A stretch of DNA of 64,000 nucleotides, from NCBI GenBank assembly GCA_015680685.1, contig MNCI01033649.1, forward strand, positions 114,430 to 178,429. The letters run 5' to 3'. The translations under genes were made by a program, and so were the position numbers. Below, piece after piece: positions 1-11,646 of this stretch; position 1 is the stretch's first letter, and every line of letters begins with the position of its first letter. Source of the DNA: Gnetum montanum (lineage: Eukaryota; Streptophyta; Gnetopsida; Gnetales; Gnetaceae). Under the pieces are notes generated by a model. It was not told the DNA's origin and ran no database searches. It was given only the letters and a program-made list of their open reading frames with translations.

Positions 1-2919
1 AGTCAAAGGACATACCATTGCATAAAAGTTCTTCTTCAGACATGAGTATTTTGATTCAAGAATCCATTTTGGGCTAAATTCATTTATGCCTCATGAATTT
101 CCAAGCTCTGAAGAGACATCATAGTTAGGGATGATACTTGAGACATTTGGATCAACCACAAGGAAATCAAATAGTAATAGGATATAGAGCACTATAGTGT
201 CTTCCCATGAGAATAACAAATAGGATTTTCAAAAATTAGATGAGCAATTGGAAGTATTTTAGGATAATGCATATGCAAGCTAGACAAAAAAAATACCAAA
301 ATTAAAGGAGGCATTCAAAAATTTTACAAAGAATATGCCCATAGATAGAGAGTGTTTTTCTAAACTCGAAAATATGTTAAGTAGATTTAGTCTAATATTT
401 TGTTCTCAAAAAATGAAAATGATTCAATAAGTAACAAAAAATTATTGAGTTGGGATAACCATACTAAAAATTAACAACAAAAGCTTTCTCCTCCAAAGTT
501 CCATAGAAAACTATTTATATAAGTTAGAGATGCAATTTAGATCTAATGACATGATTTTGAAAATCTAATTTATGATTAATAAGTGTAACAATTTAACATT
601 TCTTATTTTTTATTTCTAGAATGTAATGAAGATAGCCAAGGTTACAATTGGAAGTCATCTCCCTCACTTTCAAATTTAATGTAGTGGAATGCCTAGGTTT
701 CATGAAGGAGATAAGTTTATGATGTTGGCTACCTTTAGGCTTACTTAGAGTACATAATTCTCTCTATGTTAGCAGGAAAGATAATTTACATGGGTCATGC
801 TTTGAAGCCAATATTTATCTCTTAGATTCTACAAATTTTATCCCCAATCATGTTATCCCTTGTGGTAGCTCTATTATGTTCTTTGGTTATAAGTTCTTAA
901 TCAATTGAATAATAATTATAACTGTAAAAATGATTTAAAGAAGCTTTAATCTCTTTTTGCATCCCAATCTACACATTTTTGGTTTAGTTTAACTTAATTT
1001 AGAATTGCAAATTCATGCGTACTATAGAATATTTTAATTGTGATAGCATCTACAAGAAGCATAAGGTTGTAATAAATTTCATAGTGACTCTAAGTCACAT
1101 GCTATTCACATTCCAATACTACGACATCATGCATTTTGTAGTATATTTTAACTATGACTATGTATGTGAATGACATATGTTAGCAATAAAATCCACATTA
1201 ACTATGAGCCTCATGATGCTTGCATTGTACTATTGTGATCCCATGCAACTTACATTAATTTTTTTTAACAAAATATAGAAACCTTGTCTTGACAATGCAA
1301 GTCCTTAACACTCGCAAACTATGTGACAATATATTGTAACTATGACTATGTATGTGAGTGGCATTAGCCATAATTAGATGCATATTAACTGGGAGTCACA
1401 TGATTTTCACATAGAACTACCGTGATCCCATGTAACTTGGATTAATTATTTGATAAATTACAATAACCTTCTCTTGATAGTGCGAGGCCTTGACACGCAA
1501 AAAATTGTTGAACTATGGTTCATAGTATTTCATGTGATATGCATTTTAGAATTTTAAACTATGAGCTGGATGTGACACATAGAAGCTCTCATCACACGTG
1601 AAAGTGAAAAAATAAAAATAGGGTTGTTGTAAAGAAAATGACACATTTTGAATCTTGTTTCATTTGCAGCTAATCACAAAGGAGGAAAGTACATAGAGTA
1701 TGACAGTGCCTTTGTCACTGACCATAGTAAATAATAGAATATGTTGGTGTTACTAGCAATGATGGGCAAGGTATGTAAATTTATACCCATTTTTACAATT
1801 GTTATTTTTGTTTTGGTGTCCTAGTATTTTCTATGATTGAATGCAACAAAAAATTTTGAAAGAGGATGTGAAGAATAGTATAGACAACTTCTTGAACTTA
1901 TTTGTTTAACTTTGCAAGCCTCTTGGAATTTTGCTATAGATATTTCTTCAACTTTTTTTCCATTATTGTTGTGTTCAATGTATCATGGCAGTAGAATAGA
2001 ATTGTTGGGCTATCATCTGTAATAGTGTGCCAGTTAAAAAGAGACTTTTGATGAAATTTAGTGAGTAATTCGTGTTCTTTTAGGGTATGTTTGGTAACAT
2101 GAGACATAGTGGATGCTAAATCCATAGATTCTACTTCTTGGAAGAAAACATTTATTTGGTTTTAGTAAGGTTTTGTGAGATGAATTATGGGATTCTACCT
2201 AGGCATAATAAATGCACCTGTTTAGTTATTTTTTGAGTTATTTTGGGATTTCACTTTAAAGGTGTAATAGTTGAAATAATGCAAAAAAAAATTTTTAAGG
2301 GAACATTATACATGGTGCATGGGTTTCTTGCTAATTATCTATTTTTTATTTAATAGAAAATAGAGTTAATTATTAGTAAACATGAAAACTAAAAAGTTGC
2401 ATTTTTCTAGTTCCTTATCCACTAGATACTTAAGATTGAAACTATAATATTTAAGTTGAAAACAAATAGAATTACAAATTATATTTTTATTTGTGAATAA
2501 GTGCCCTCTTCCTATTATTGAGCCTTGACTCATATATTCTTCACCATGAGATCCTAAGAGGTCACTATGTTTTGGTTTGCTTTGCCATTTCATAGATGTT
2601 GCTCTCATTTTTCTATCATCTTCTATGCATTGTGTATTATGTTTCCACTTCATCATACTTTCCACAAATTGTATTTTTATTCTTTATTGTCACATTTATT
2701 GACTAGAATATTATCCTCTTTCATTTTGTCCTCACTTGCAAATGCATCTGATGTCTCACATTTTTAGCCTAGAATGTGGGTTGGCAGTATAAGATTTACT
2801 ATAGAATGAGATGTAAATTTCAAAGAACCTAAATGTAGTAGAATTAGGATTTGTAAACTAGTATCATGAATAACTTTCTTGGTACTATAAAATTGATGAT
2901 CTTGTTTTATGTGTCCTTT
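1..2919. other. Gene-free AT-rich intergenic sequence
   Basis: No open frame here resembles a known protein. The short frames at 1934-2125, 2366-2665 and 2567-2767 are low-complexity and overlap on both strands, so they look like chance. The only structure seen is a pair of diverged tandem repeats at 1141-1515. It is probably decayed transposon sequence, but I cannot assign a family. Confidence 0.6.
1141..1515. repeat. Two diverged ~188-bp tandem units
   Basis: The phrase AACTATGACTATGTATGTGA recurs near 1150 and 1338. The downstream landmarks follow in the same order in both units: TGTGATCCCATG or CGTGATCCCATG, then a TTAATTA-type run, then CTTGTCTTGA or CTTCTCTTGA. A third partial unit may precede them around 1090-1140. 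Two copies are too few to call a satellite. Confidence 0.5.
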
Positions 2920-3470
2920 TTATTAGTGCAACTACTTTGGCAAAGCATCTTTTTGCATCATCCTTGAGTCTAAAAGTAGCCAGTCCTTAAGCAAACTCAA
3001 GATGGACCATCCCTGGATAGTTATAGTACCTACATGCACAACATATGTGCACATTCTCCATTAGTTCATGGGTTAGTAATATATCAAGTACATCACATGA
3101 AATCATTTATGCAACATGATCAACATAACACATACACATATGATCACAACATGTACATGCAATAACAAGAGACATCATTCTTCTAGAAAAGAAAAGATAC
3201 ATTTCTACTGTAACGTATTTATCCCTAAGGCTAGCTCTTGAAGAGAAGGATGGTGGTCCACAAATTAAAGCCAAAGCTACTCCAAAAGGAATTAAGGCAA
3301 ATGCATATCCTTGTGGTCCACAAATTAAAGCCTACATATCCTTGTGATGGAGTACATAAGGAATTAAGGCCAATGCAATTTTTTCATGATGGTTGTGATA
3401 ACATGAAACTCATGAGGATTTCCACATTTCTCTAGCCCTGTTCTAGAGGGAAACAATCTTTGATCCATCA
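2920..3470 (-). repeat. 3' LTR of element G (left)
   Basis: It matches 6082-6599 over its whole length with many substitutions. On the minus strand it begins TGATGGATCAAAG. It contains a small internal duplication: TGGTCCACAAATTAAAGCC appears near 3251 and again near 3308. The right copy lacks this, which explains the length difference. Confidence 0.55.
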
Positions 3471-3862
3471 ATAAGGAATATTTTCCTAGACTCTCCTCTA
3501 CTTGATAGAGGAAATAGCCTTAGAGCTTAAGTCTTTATCATACGTTCCTTTAAATATGAAGAGCATAATGGAGGGTATTGAATAGCTCAAAATCCATTTG
3601 AAAATCGTAGATAAGCAGGTTCAATAACTAGGGTAATCCACCATAAAGCATGAATGTTGAACTCAACTTGATATTCAACTAATACTTAAGAGATGCTTAC
3701 TCAACCCAAGTTAAGGAAGAAAAGGCTTATCCTTTTTTATGCAAACTATACCAACCTTTCTACCTAGAGTGAAACTCACTTAAAATGTGAACCATCTTCC
3801 TACACTTGCAGTGATATAGAGTTGTAGTCTTCTGAAGGCACTCATTTCTCCATCTTAATCTT

Positions 3863-4226
3863 ATGCTTCCTAGTCATAGACATAGTCTAAATCCTATGCT
3901 TCCTACTAAAAGATGTAGTCATAATGCTATGCTTCCTACTTAAAGACATAGTCATAATCCTATGCTTCCTACTCAAAGACATATTACAATCTTTGGCTTT
4001 CTTCTTGAAGACATAATCACAATCCTACACTTCTTGCTTGAATATGTAGTCAAAATCCTATGCTTCTTACTTGAAGACATAGTCATAATCTTGTGCTTTC
4101 TATTCAAAGACATAGTCAAAATTCTATGCTTCTTGCTTGGAGACATAGTTATAATTCTATACTTCTTTTTGGAAGACATAGTTAGATATCCATGGCCCTT
4201 TCTTAGAGACATAATTAAGAACATAT
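3863..4226 (-). repeat. 33-bp tandem repeat, about 11 units, in frame
   Basis: The unit contains ATGCTTCCTACT and AGACATAGTCAT. Successive copies start at 3863, 3896, 3929 and 3962, exactly 33 bp apart, and continue to about 4226 with more divergence. Because 33 is a multiple of three, both strands stay open. On the minus strand the product is an 11-residue lysine/serine-rich repeat (KKHRILTMSSS type); on the plus strand it is a hydrophobic one. The minus strand is the sense strand of element G, so the basic repeat is the likelier peptide. It may be a gag tail. No function is claimed. Confidence 0.7.
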
Positions 4227-4919
4227 ACAATTATTCTAGAGTCACCGTCAAGAACATGTAATTCAACAATCTTCCTCTTCCATCACACACTCACATGAGC
4301 ATGCTTTTTTTTCTTCTCTATCTAGAATCAATTCATGAAGGAAGTGGTCACACTAGGCTAACCACATTCTGATCCTCTTGACACTTGCTACCTTGTTTGA
4401 TCATCCAATCCTCCACCTTATGCGAAGTTGACTAGGCCCTCATTTACCTACTAGAAGAAGTTTAAAAGTCTCATATCTTGCTATTGGTCATCCCCATTAG
4501 AAATAATCAATGGATCATGAGACTGATGCTGAATTGCATTCAACCTATGAATCTCATCTAGTCTATTGCCACGACTTCTACCTTGAAGATTTTAAGAGCA
4601 TTTTCAAGAATAACACCCTTCACCATAGATGTAGCATTTTAAACATGGATGTGTCAGAGGATATTAAGAGAACCCTCCAAAACATAGTCATTTGTTCCAT
4701 GACTCCTAGTCTTCTTAAAAAGCTTGATACTTATGACACTCCTAGGATAATTTTTATTGACTTGGATCTAGATCAACATAAAAGCCTCTAAATCCATTAG
4801 AATTCACCTATTCATCTCCTCTCCAAGATTCATTACTCTCTTTCTTGCTCTTTAGTAGTTGCTTGACTAAACTTTTATCCTTGTTTCTCACCTTGTAATT
4901 GGCTAAACTACCAACAACT

Positions 4920-5345
4920 TGGATGACCTTCCTAAATCCTATGATTTTTTGAGTTTTGAGGTCATGTTGGATCCAAGGCTTGAGACCATTACGAAATAGT
5001 TTGGAGTTTCATCCTCACTAATTTTTACAATTTTTATGATGATATTTTGGTATTCCTAAATATAATCCTCTAGATATCTTGTATGCCAAATCTCCTTTAG
5101 TTTCACCTAGGATTTTGTTAATGAAAGTGCTTAGATGGAAGTTCTCAATGAAAGATTTCTTAAAATGATCCCATGTTCTGATGGGCCTACCTATTCTAGC
5201 CTTTTATTCTTGAAAGATACCAAGTCCCTAGGTTTTTGCTATTTCATCCAAGAATTTGGTAGCAACACAAGATTGTCTTTCTGTTGTACATTCATACATC
5301 TCTAGGAACTCCTTTTTCCCAAATAGAAATTCATTTACCACAACA
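4920..5345 (-). pseudogene. Relic gag of element G (retrotransposon gag domain-like)
   Basis: Minus-strand translation gives broken stretches such as RTWDHFKKSFIENFH and, further on, FRNGLKPWIQHDLK. These resemble the central W..F...F motif and the later F..GL.P motif of Ty3-type capsid proteins. Several stop codons and frame changes interrupt the sequence. It lies between the 5' LTR (right) and the 33-bp repeats (left), where a gag would be expected. The overlapping plus-strand frame at 4510-4791 has no recognisable motif and is probably incidental. Confidence 0.45.
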
Positions 5346-6070
5346 TCATCCCTATCCTCATAGATTTTTGGTTTCTTTGCTCAAAACATAGATATTGATT
5401 AACTTAGATTTAATGCCAGTGCCCTTGCTTACATAGTTGGTTGGTCTTTTAAGACCCTAATCTCATAATCTAATTTCTCTTCCAAGGCCTTAATCTTATT
5501 CATACAAGTCCTACTGAGTTTCTAATAATCATCATAGCTCTTGATTGGTAAGTTAAAGATCATCAATAACATCTCCAAGTTACTTCACTTGGTTTCTTAA
5601 TGTAAATTTTTGAGTTAGGATGAGCTTGTTTATTTCTCTAGAGTCTAACTCTAGAAGGAAAGGAGCTTCAATCAAATCAACTAGTTCTTAAATCATACAT
5701 GCTTTCTCTACTGGAAGTAGACTATGTAGGATGATGTTGTCTACTTGTAATAAATGGTGCCACAAGTCTTGTATCTTTTTTTTTGGGATTCATCAATATT
5801 CCTCTCATAATTTATCTTAGCATACTCAATTTTTTATACATCCTAATATACATTTGCATCATTGCACACCTCCTTGTGCACATGATTACTCTAAGTTCCA
5901 TCTCCAACTAGTGCATTATGAGGATCTGGTTCAAGAGAAGTATTGCCAAGATTTTAGCTCTATTTTCTCTTCTTTTTATATCTCATGGTAGCACATGAGT
6001 CATGAACAATGAATCACAATCATGAATCATGTACCTAGAATTACCACAAACCTCAAATCTTAAACCATGA

Positions 6071-6081
6071 CTCTAATATCA
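6071..6081 (-). other. Decayed tRNA-iMet primer-binding site of element G
   Basis: The minus strand reads TGATATTAGAG followed by TCATGG. The usual plant initiator-Met site is TGGTATCAGAG followed by CCATGG. The differences are G to A and C to T, the pattern left by deamination of methylated cytosine on either strand. It directly abuts the right-hand LTR. Confidence 0.6.
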
Positions 6082-6599
6082 AGTATAATAATAGTACTCT
6101 AGCCAAGAATGATTTGGCATCATCCTTGAGTCCAAACTTAGGTAGATGTTCCAAAGTGCACCCAAGATAGATTATCCATCAATAGTCATAAGACATGCAT
6201 CATAAAAATAAGTGCACATCACCCATTAGTCCATGTGATAGGAGTGTATTGAGTATGCCACATAAAATGATTTATGTAGCATGACCAACATGACACACAC
6301 ATAAATAGATGATCACAACATGCACACATAATAATAATAGAGATCATTCTCCTAGAAGAGCTAAGATACATTTCTACTCTAAAGTATCTAGCCCTAATCC
6401 CCACTCTGAAAGAAAAGGATTGTGACCTAAGCATCAAAGCAAAATCTCCTCCACAATCCTACATATCCTTGTGACAAAGTACATACGAAATTAGGGCCAA
6501 TGTAGTTCTTTCATGCTGGTTGTAATGGCATGGATCCTCTAAGGATCTTCACACTCCTTTAGCCTCCATTTTAGAGGTAAATAACCTTTGATCCATCAA
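6082..6599 (-). repeat. 5' LTR of element G (right)
   Basis: It is homologous to 2920-3470. On the minus strand the repeat starts TGATGGATCAAAGG and runs left to the primer-binding site. No clear TATA box or poly(A) signal can be assigned at this level of decay. Confidence 0.55.
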
Positions 6600-8238
6600 C
6601 AAGACATGTTTTTCTATAATTTGACACCTATGTCTTTCATGTGGTTCCAACATATGGATGGGGGACACATTATGCTTTGATTGTTTTCATGAGTGAGATG
6701 CTTGGCATGTGGTAATGAGGATCCATACTTTAACTTCATATGATTTTTTCTTCCTTCTCTTTTGAAATACAAAATTGTGTCATGTGACACATTACATGGA
6801 GATAAAGATCTGTATTACATGACTCATACTAAAACATGAAAAATAAACCTAATTCTTACAGTGACATGGAAAATAAAAAAAATATGAGGAAAACACACAT
6901 TAGGCTATAAAATGCTGCCAATATGCATATCTGCATTAACTTTGTTGGGATTATGTTAGTTAGGCATCATGGATTGGAATAGTCAAGGCACATGGCATTC
7001 TACATCAAGCATATGGAGGACATATGCTTCATTGTGCTTTCTTATTTGATTATTATTAGAATTTCTAGCTTATTTGATTATGGGTCAAAAAATTAGAATA
7101 AGTATGTATTTGAAATATAGCATTTAAAAAGAAATTAGAGCATGTTGAAAAATAGCTTCTCATATTTGAATTTCAAGTGGAAATATAGACCTATTATGAT
7201 ATATCACTTCTAGAAGTATATTTTCTTTCTCTTGAAGTTAAAGCCATTTGTAAATTTATTATTTATAATTAAAAGTTAAGTCACATGAAGAAAGACAATC
7301 ATGCTAAGGGGATAATGAATGCTATGCAAGAAAATGAATGGTTGCATCAAGGAAAATGATAACTTTAGTTATAGAATATTATAATGGAGGATCTTCCTTT
7401 AAACAAAAGGCTATTTTGGAAGATTATAAAAAAAGGTCTTGGCTGAAGTTTGGTTGAACATGTTAGGAAAGAACTATTTTTACTTGCATTTCATTAGAGG
7501 AGGTTTATTACCCATTAATTAAAAGTATCCACTCTTAGCTATTTCTATCCATTTAAGGAATCAAATTGCTAAAGTAAGAATGAGCTTACACCTCCTTGTT
7601 GAGATAGGTCATTGGATCAATTTACCTAGAAAATAGCATATTTACAAACTATGCAAAAAGCTTAGAGAATGAAAAACACATCTTTTTAGTTTGCCCATCT
7701 TTGACTCACATTTGAATGAATGATAATACTAATTGTAATCTACTGATTATTTTCTTTCAAATTGATCCTATTTTCTTAGGGCATTACATCAATGATATTT
7801 TTAAATTTTTTAAAAAAATTGTTAAGGCTTTGTTACCATCCAAAAAATCCTTTGTGATTTCCTAGATGTAATAAAAATTTCTAGTTTCTAGTTTCTAGTT
7901 CCTAGATATAGCTTAGTATTACTCTCTACAACATATGAACCTTAAAGCTTATGGAGATTAAATCCCAAATATCTTTCATGTAAGTTTCTAATAAATTAAC
8001 ATAGATCTATTTTTGGAAATAGAAATGAGAAGAAGATAAAATATTTATCTTAATTTTAGAAAATTTAGAATTAAGAAAATACTATTTTTGATTTTGGTTG
8101 TAGTTACATTTACTTGACAACTAAACCCTACCCAATCTTATAATCATAAAAGTTATTCTTTTTCATTATCCATTTATTGTTGAGCTATCATCTGAGAGAG
8201 AGAACTATAGAGGAAAATTTTGTCAAATGTATTAGAGG
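6600..8238. other. Gene-free sequence between elements G and D
   Basis: It is AT-rich with no supported coding sequence. Near 7874 the motif CTAGTTTCTAGTT repeats a few times as a short slippage tract. It serves as the left flank of element D, whose target-site duplication begins at 8239. Confidence 0.6.
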
Positions 8239-8243
8239 AGTCT

Positions 8244-9336
8244 TGTTGACCTTTTGGTATGTCAAGACCTAAGGAAAATGAAGAAAAAGGATGTTTGTTG
8301 TGGATGTTGTATTTACAAGTCATGAATAAGGACTCAAAGAAGCATGGCACTTCATAGGAAAAATGAGAGCAGGGATAAGTATGAAGACTACAAGTGAAAT
8401 TAAGATACTCTAGGGATTGAGGGAAAGCCAAATTAATGAGAAAAAGCCTTTGGAACGAAAGCTTAAATGTTGAGAAGACTTCTCCAATGAATAGAAAACA
8501 TTGTGGCCAAAAATAAGTCTTTCACAAGAAGATGTCTCCAAAAATTAGGAGACGTCTCTTTCAAAAATAAGATATCTCCCTAGAGATTTACCATTTTAGA
8601 AAGAAAAATCTCTCTAGAATCGAGGAAAATCTTAGGTAGATGTCCCAAATTTGAAAGAGAAATCTACACTAGTCATTATGTATCCTTTACACAAATTTTG
8701 AGGTATTTTTATAAACTCCTATGCTATAAGAAAACTTTAAATTCTTGAGTATTATGAAATCATTGTTAACATTAAAGTTATCATTGTATATTCTATGCTA
8801 TTTTACTTGTGTACTTTATTTGTCACATTATTTGCTTGATTGTTTTTAGAACTATGTTTCAAAGTATAAAGACTTGTAATTTAAGTTACACTCTTTCTTT
8901 GTGTCTTTATTTCTTTATTTCTTGTAGTCCTATGGGGTTGATGTGCTTTTTGTGAGTAGGCATCATCATTGAGCTTGTTGGGATCTTATGGGATTTAGAG
9001 TTTGTGTAGCATCAAAACACTTTAGAGTAGAGATCAATTTTGTCAAGATTGTGGGATCCTTAAAATTAGATTTTGAGCCTATCAGGGCCCTATGGGGTTG
9101 GGTGGTTTCACTATGATGAAACACTCTAGTGTGGAGCTTAGAGCTTGTATAGGGTATGGTACCCTTCAAACCACATTTTTGAGAAATAAAGTCCAAGGGT
9201 GTAAAAGGATTCTACCTTCCAAGTGTGGATGTACCCAAGTTGGAGAACCATGTAAAATTTAGGTGTGATTTTTATGGTTGATCAATTTTTGTTTTGAGGA
9301 ACTTATTCAACCTTCCTTCTAGGTTCTCAATACTCA
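8244..9336 (+). repeat. 5' LTR of element D
   Basis: It starts TGTTGACCTTTTGG and ends AATACTCA, two bases before the primer-binding site. It matches 13576-14669 throughout, for example TGTTGTGGATGTTGTATTT near 8296 and 13628. It contains the AGACATCT-type array at 8517-8665. The part near 8930-9190 (CCTATGGGGTTGATGTGCTT and GAGCTTGTTGGGATCTTA) is also conserved in the LTRs of E1 and E2. Confidence 0.88.
8517..8665 (+). repeat. AGATGTCT/AGACGTCT motif cluster in the D 5' LTR
   Basis: Repeated short motifs AAGATGTCTCC, AGGAGACGTCTC, AGATATCTCC and TAGATGTCCC are separated by 15-40 bp. The word AGATGTCT is the reverse complement of AGACATCT, so neighbouring copies in opposite orientation form inverted repeats. 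The same cluster is in the 3' LTR at about 13855-14000. It may be a cis-regulatory module. Confidence 0.6.
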
Positions 9337-9338
9337 AG

Positions 9339-9349
9339 TGGTATCAGAG
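9339..9349 (+). other. tRNA-iMet primer-binding site of element D
   Basis: TGGTATCAGAG lies two bases after the 5' LTR. It is the exact complement of the 3' end of plant initiator-Met tRNA and typical of Ty1/copia elements. Confidence 0.85.
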
Positions 9350-9391
9350 TCCAACACTCTTTCAGTCGATGTTAACTTTTAAGAGTGAACT

Positions 9392-11277
9392 ATGGATGAG
9401 ACATCCTATACAAAGGCATCAATGTTTGATGGGTTCAACTTTTCCTATTGAAAAGAAAGGATGCAAGTCTTCTTCTAGTCTATGGAGTTTGAAGTATGAA
9501 GTCCATCCTTGAAGGCTATACACTACTTGTCAATAGTGCAACAAAGTCCATCAAGCCCCAGAGCAAGTGGACAAAAGAAGAAATAGATAAGTTTATGCAT
9601 GATTCTAAAGAAAAAAATTGTTTATATTGTGCATTGAATAAATCTGAATTTAATAGAGTAGCTAGATGTAAAACTACTAAAGAAATTTGAAAAAATTTAG
9701 AAGCTACCTATGAGGGAACATTGATAGTTAAGCAATTTACACTTTTAGTTTTGCAAAGTGAGTATGATAAGCTTAGAATGAGAGAAGGTGAAAAGATAAA
9801 AGATTATTTCTCTAGGTCAAATGATCTTATTGTGGCAATTAGGGGTACAAATAAGGACTTGCTTGAAAGTGATGTAATAATAAAAATGATTAGGACACTA
9901 CAACCAAAATTTAAACCTAAGGACAGAATTATGGAAGAGATTAGAGATTTTTCAATTTTAAAATTTGAAGAGCTTCAAAGTGATCTTATAGCTTATGAAA
10001 TGAATCTCATAAGAGAAAGATCAACAAAAGAAAAGTCCATTACCTTGAAATTGACATCCAATAAAAAGGAACTAGGTGAACAAGTAAACAATAAAGAAGA
10101 AATAACACTTTTGTCAAGAAGGCTGCAAAGGCTTATGGTAAAAGGAAGTAAGAGCTCCAATCAAAAAGGATCCAATTAATTCAAAGGTAAGAAAAGAGGT
10201 AAAAAAATTTTAAGTTCTCATTTTGATTCTTCTTCAATAAAATGTTGGGTATGTGGTGGAAGAGGCCATGTGATATTCGAATATCCTTCTAATGGTAGGT
10301 TGCAATGAAAGGAAAAAAGTGATATGTATGCATAAAAGACCAAATTCTACTCAAGTTGGGATGATGAAGAAAAAAGTGAAGAAGCGTTGGATGAGGCCAC
10401 AAAAGATTCATATCTCATTTGCATGGCTTTTATAGATGATATGTTAGCCTCTTAGATGATGAATTTGAAAATGATGAAGAAAGGTATGGTCTTTTGTGTA
10501 ATGAACTTTTATCTTTTCAAAATATTTGCAAAAAGTTGAATAAACAACTAAAAATCAAGGATCAAGATATTTATTCATTGAATATAAATATTTTAGATCA
10601 TACAAAAGAAATCTTAGACATACAGGCTGAGAATAAAAAACAAACAAGTCTTATGAGCAGAGTAAGAAAGAACTTGTAGATGCCAAACTTGTAAATGAAA
10701 GGTTGGTCAAAGGAAAAGAGTTTCTTTGGATGGTTCTTAGCCAAGGAAGAATTCCATATGATAAAAGTAGACTAGGGTGTTTTTCACAAGAAGAAGCATA
10801 TTCATAAACTTCATCCAAAAAAAAAGACTTCTCCAAAGATTGAAGTATCAATAAATATCCCATCCCAACCACGAACAGCTCCAAGGTTTGATTACTCTAA
10901 TCATAATAGAAAGATTAGATGTTATTAGTGTAACAAGTTTGGACATAAGCAATGGAATTACAATCTGAAATATTATCATATAAACACGTGGTTATATCAT
11001 AATACTCCTTGGTCTTACCCAAATGTGTCTAGAAAGAAAATTATGTAGAACCATAAGAAAACATGGACAACTCAAAAGGACAAGGAAGTTAAGAAAGTAT
11101 GAAGAATCAAAAGAAAGGAACATGAGAATGAGAAGACTCTCTCCAAAAACTCTGTGAAATAGAGCCAAGCCTTGGAAATCAAAGAAGTTTGTGTGAGAAG
11201 AGAAACCTCAAAAGAGGAATCTCATTCTCAAGCTTACTAGGCATCTTTATTCTCTTCAGCAAGAAAGGTAAGTAAAG
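9392..11277 (+). pseudogene. gag of element D (copia-type UBN2 gag with two zinc knuckles), broken
   Basis: From ATG at 9392 the frame reads an N-terminal MFDGFNFSY block, then LYCALNKSEFNRV near 9620 and a long open stretch at 9721-10179 with SEYDKLRMREGEKI and FEELQSDLIAYEMNLI. These are hallmarks of the copia-type gag (UBN2 family). A first knuckle near 10243 reads CWVCGGRGHVIFEY. A second near 10918 has C, stop, C, H and a final Y. Both have lost their last cysteine, and the second also carries a stop. Two CCHC knuckles around an acidic linker is the Sirevirus gag arrangement. Conserved tryptophan positions are now TGA (after FNFSY and after MEFEV), consistent with TGG decay. It would package RNA into virus-like particles. 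It is non-functional as it stands. Confidence 0.8.
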
Positions 11278-11632
11278 GTAACTCTTTGATTCATTATGTA
11301 TATATCTTAAGACTATAATCCTTGGCCACAATTCTTAAACCCCATCTTACTAAACCTCATCTTGCTAGGATGTCTTCCTGAAGATGTCTCTTATGAGACA
11401 TCTACATATCATAAGAGACATCTCCTAAAAGACATCTACCTCTTAAAGTAGACATCTACTTGAGTTTTAGTTCGTTGCGGATGAGATGTCTACTTTGTAA
11501 AGAAGATGTCTACTTGTAGTTTTTAGTCATGAACAAGGCATCTATCTTTCAAAGGAGATCTTTTCATTAAGAACCCTTATTAAGCACATCTATATAAATC
11601 CAAACCCTCAATTTCTTTCATCCAAACATAAG
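11278..11632 (+). other. Candidate intron between gag and ORF2 of D, carrying the AGACATCT array
   Basis: A consensus donor AAAG|GTAAGT occurs at 11278, at the end of gag. An AG at 11631-11632 lies 14 bases before the ATG of ORF2. The related elements E1 and E2 have the same donor in the same place, and E1 has a much better acceptor. Between 11387 and 11560 there are at least eight AGATGTCT or AGACATCT words, several in face-to-face pairs (near 11395 and 11413). Splicing would place ORF2 on a subgenomic mRNA, as for env-like genes. This is inference from site conservation. Confidence 0.5.
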
Positions 11633-11646
11633 ATGATGAAGGGGAG

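Larger units (their letters stand above)
2920..6599 (-). mobile_element. Element G: old minus-strand LTR retrotransposon, short internal region
   Basis: Two direct repeats of about 520-550 bp share ordered landmarks (GCATCATCCTTGAGT, GATCACAACATG, GATACATTTCTACT, CTTTGATCCATCAA). They enclose a 2.6-kb interior. Next to the right-hand repeat is a decayed initiator-Met primer-binding site readable on the minus strand, which sets the orientation: 5' LTR on the right, 3' LTR on the left. The interior contains a gag-like relic and a 33-bp repeat tract but no RT, RNase H or integrase. G is therefore either a non-autonomous element or a heavily deleted one. Target-site duplications were not found and the outer ends are approximate. 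Confidence 0.6.
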
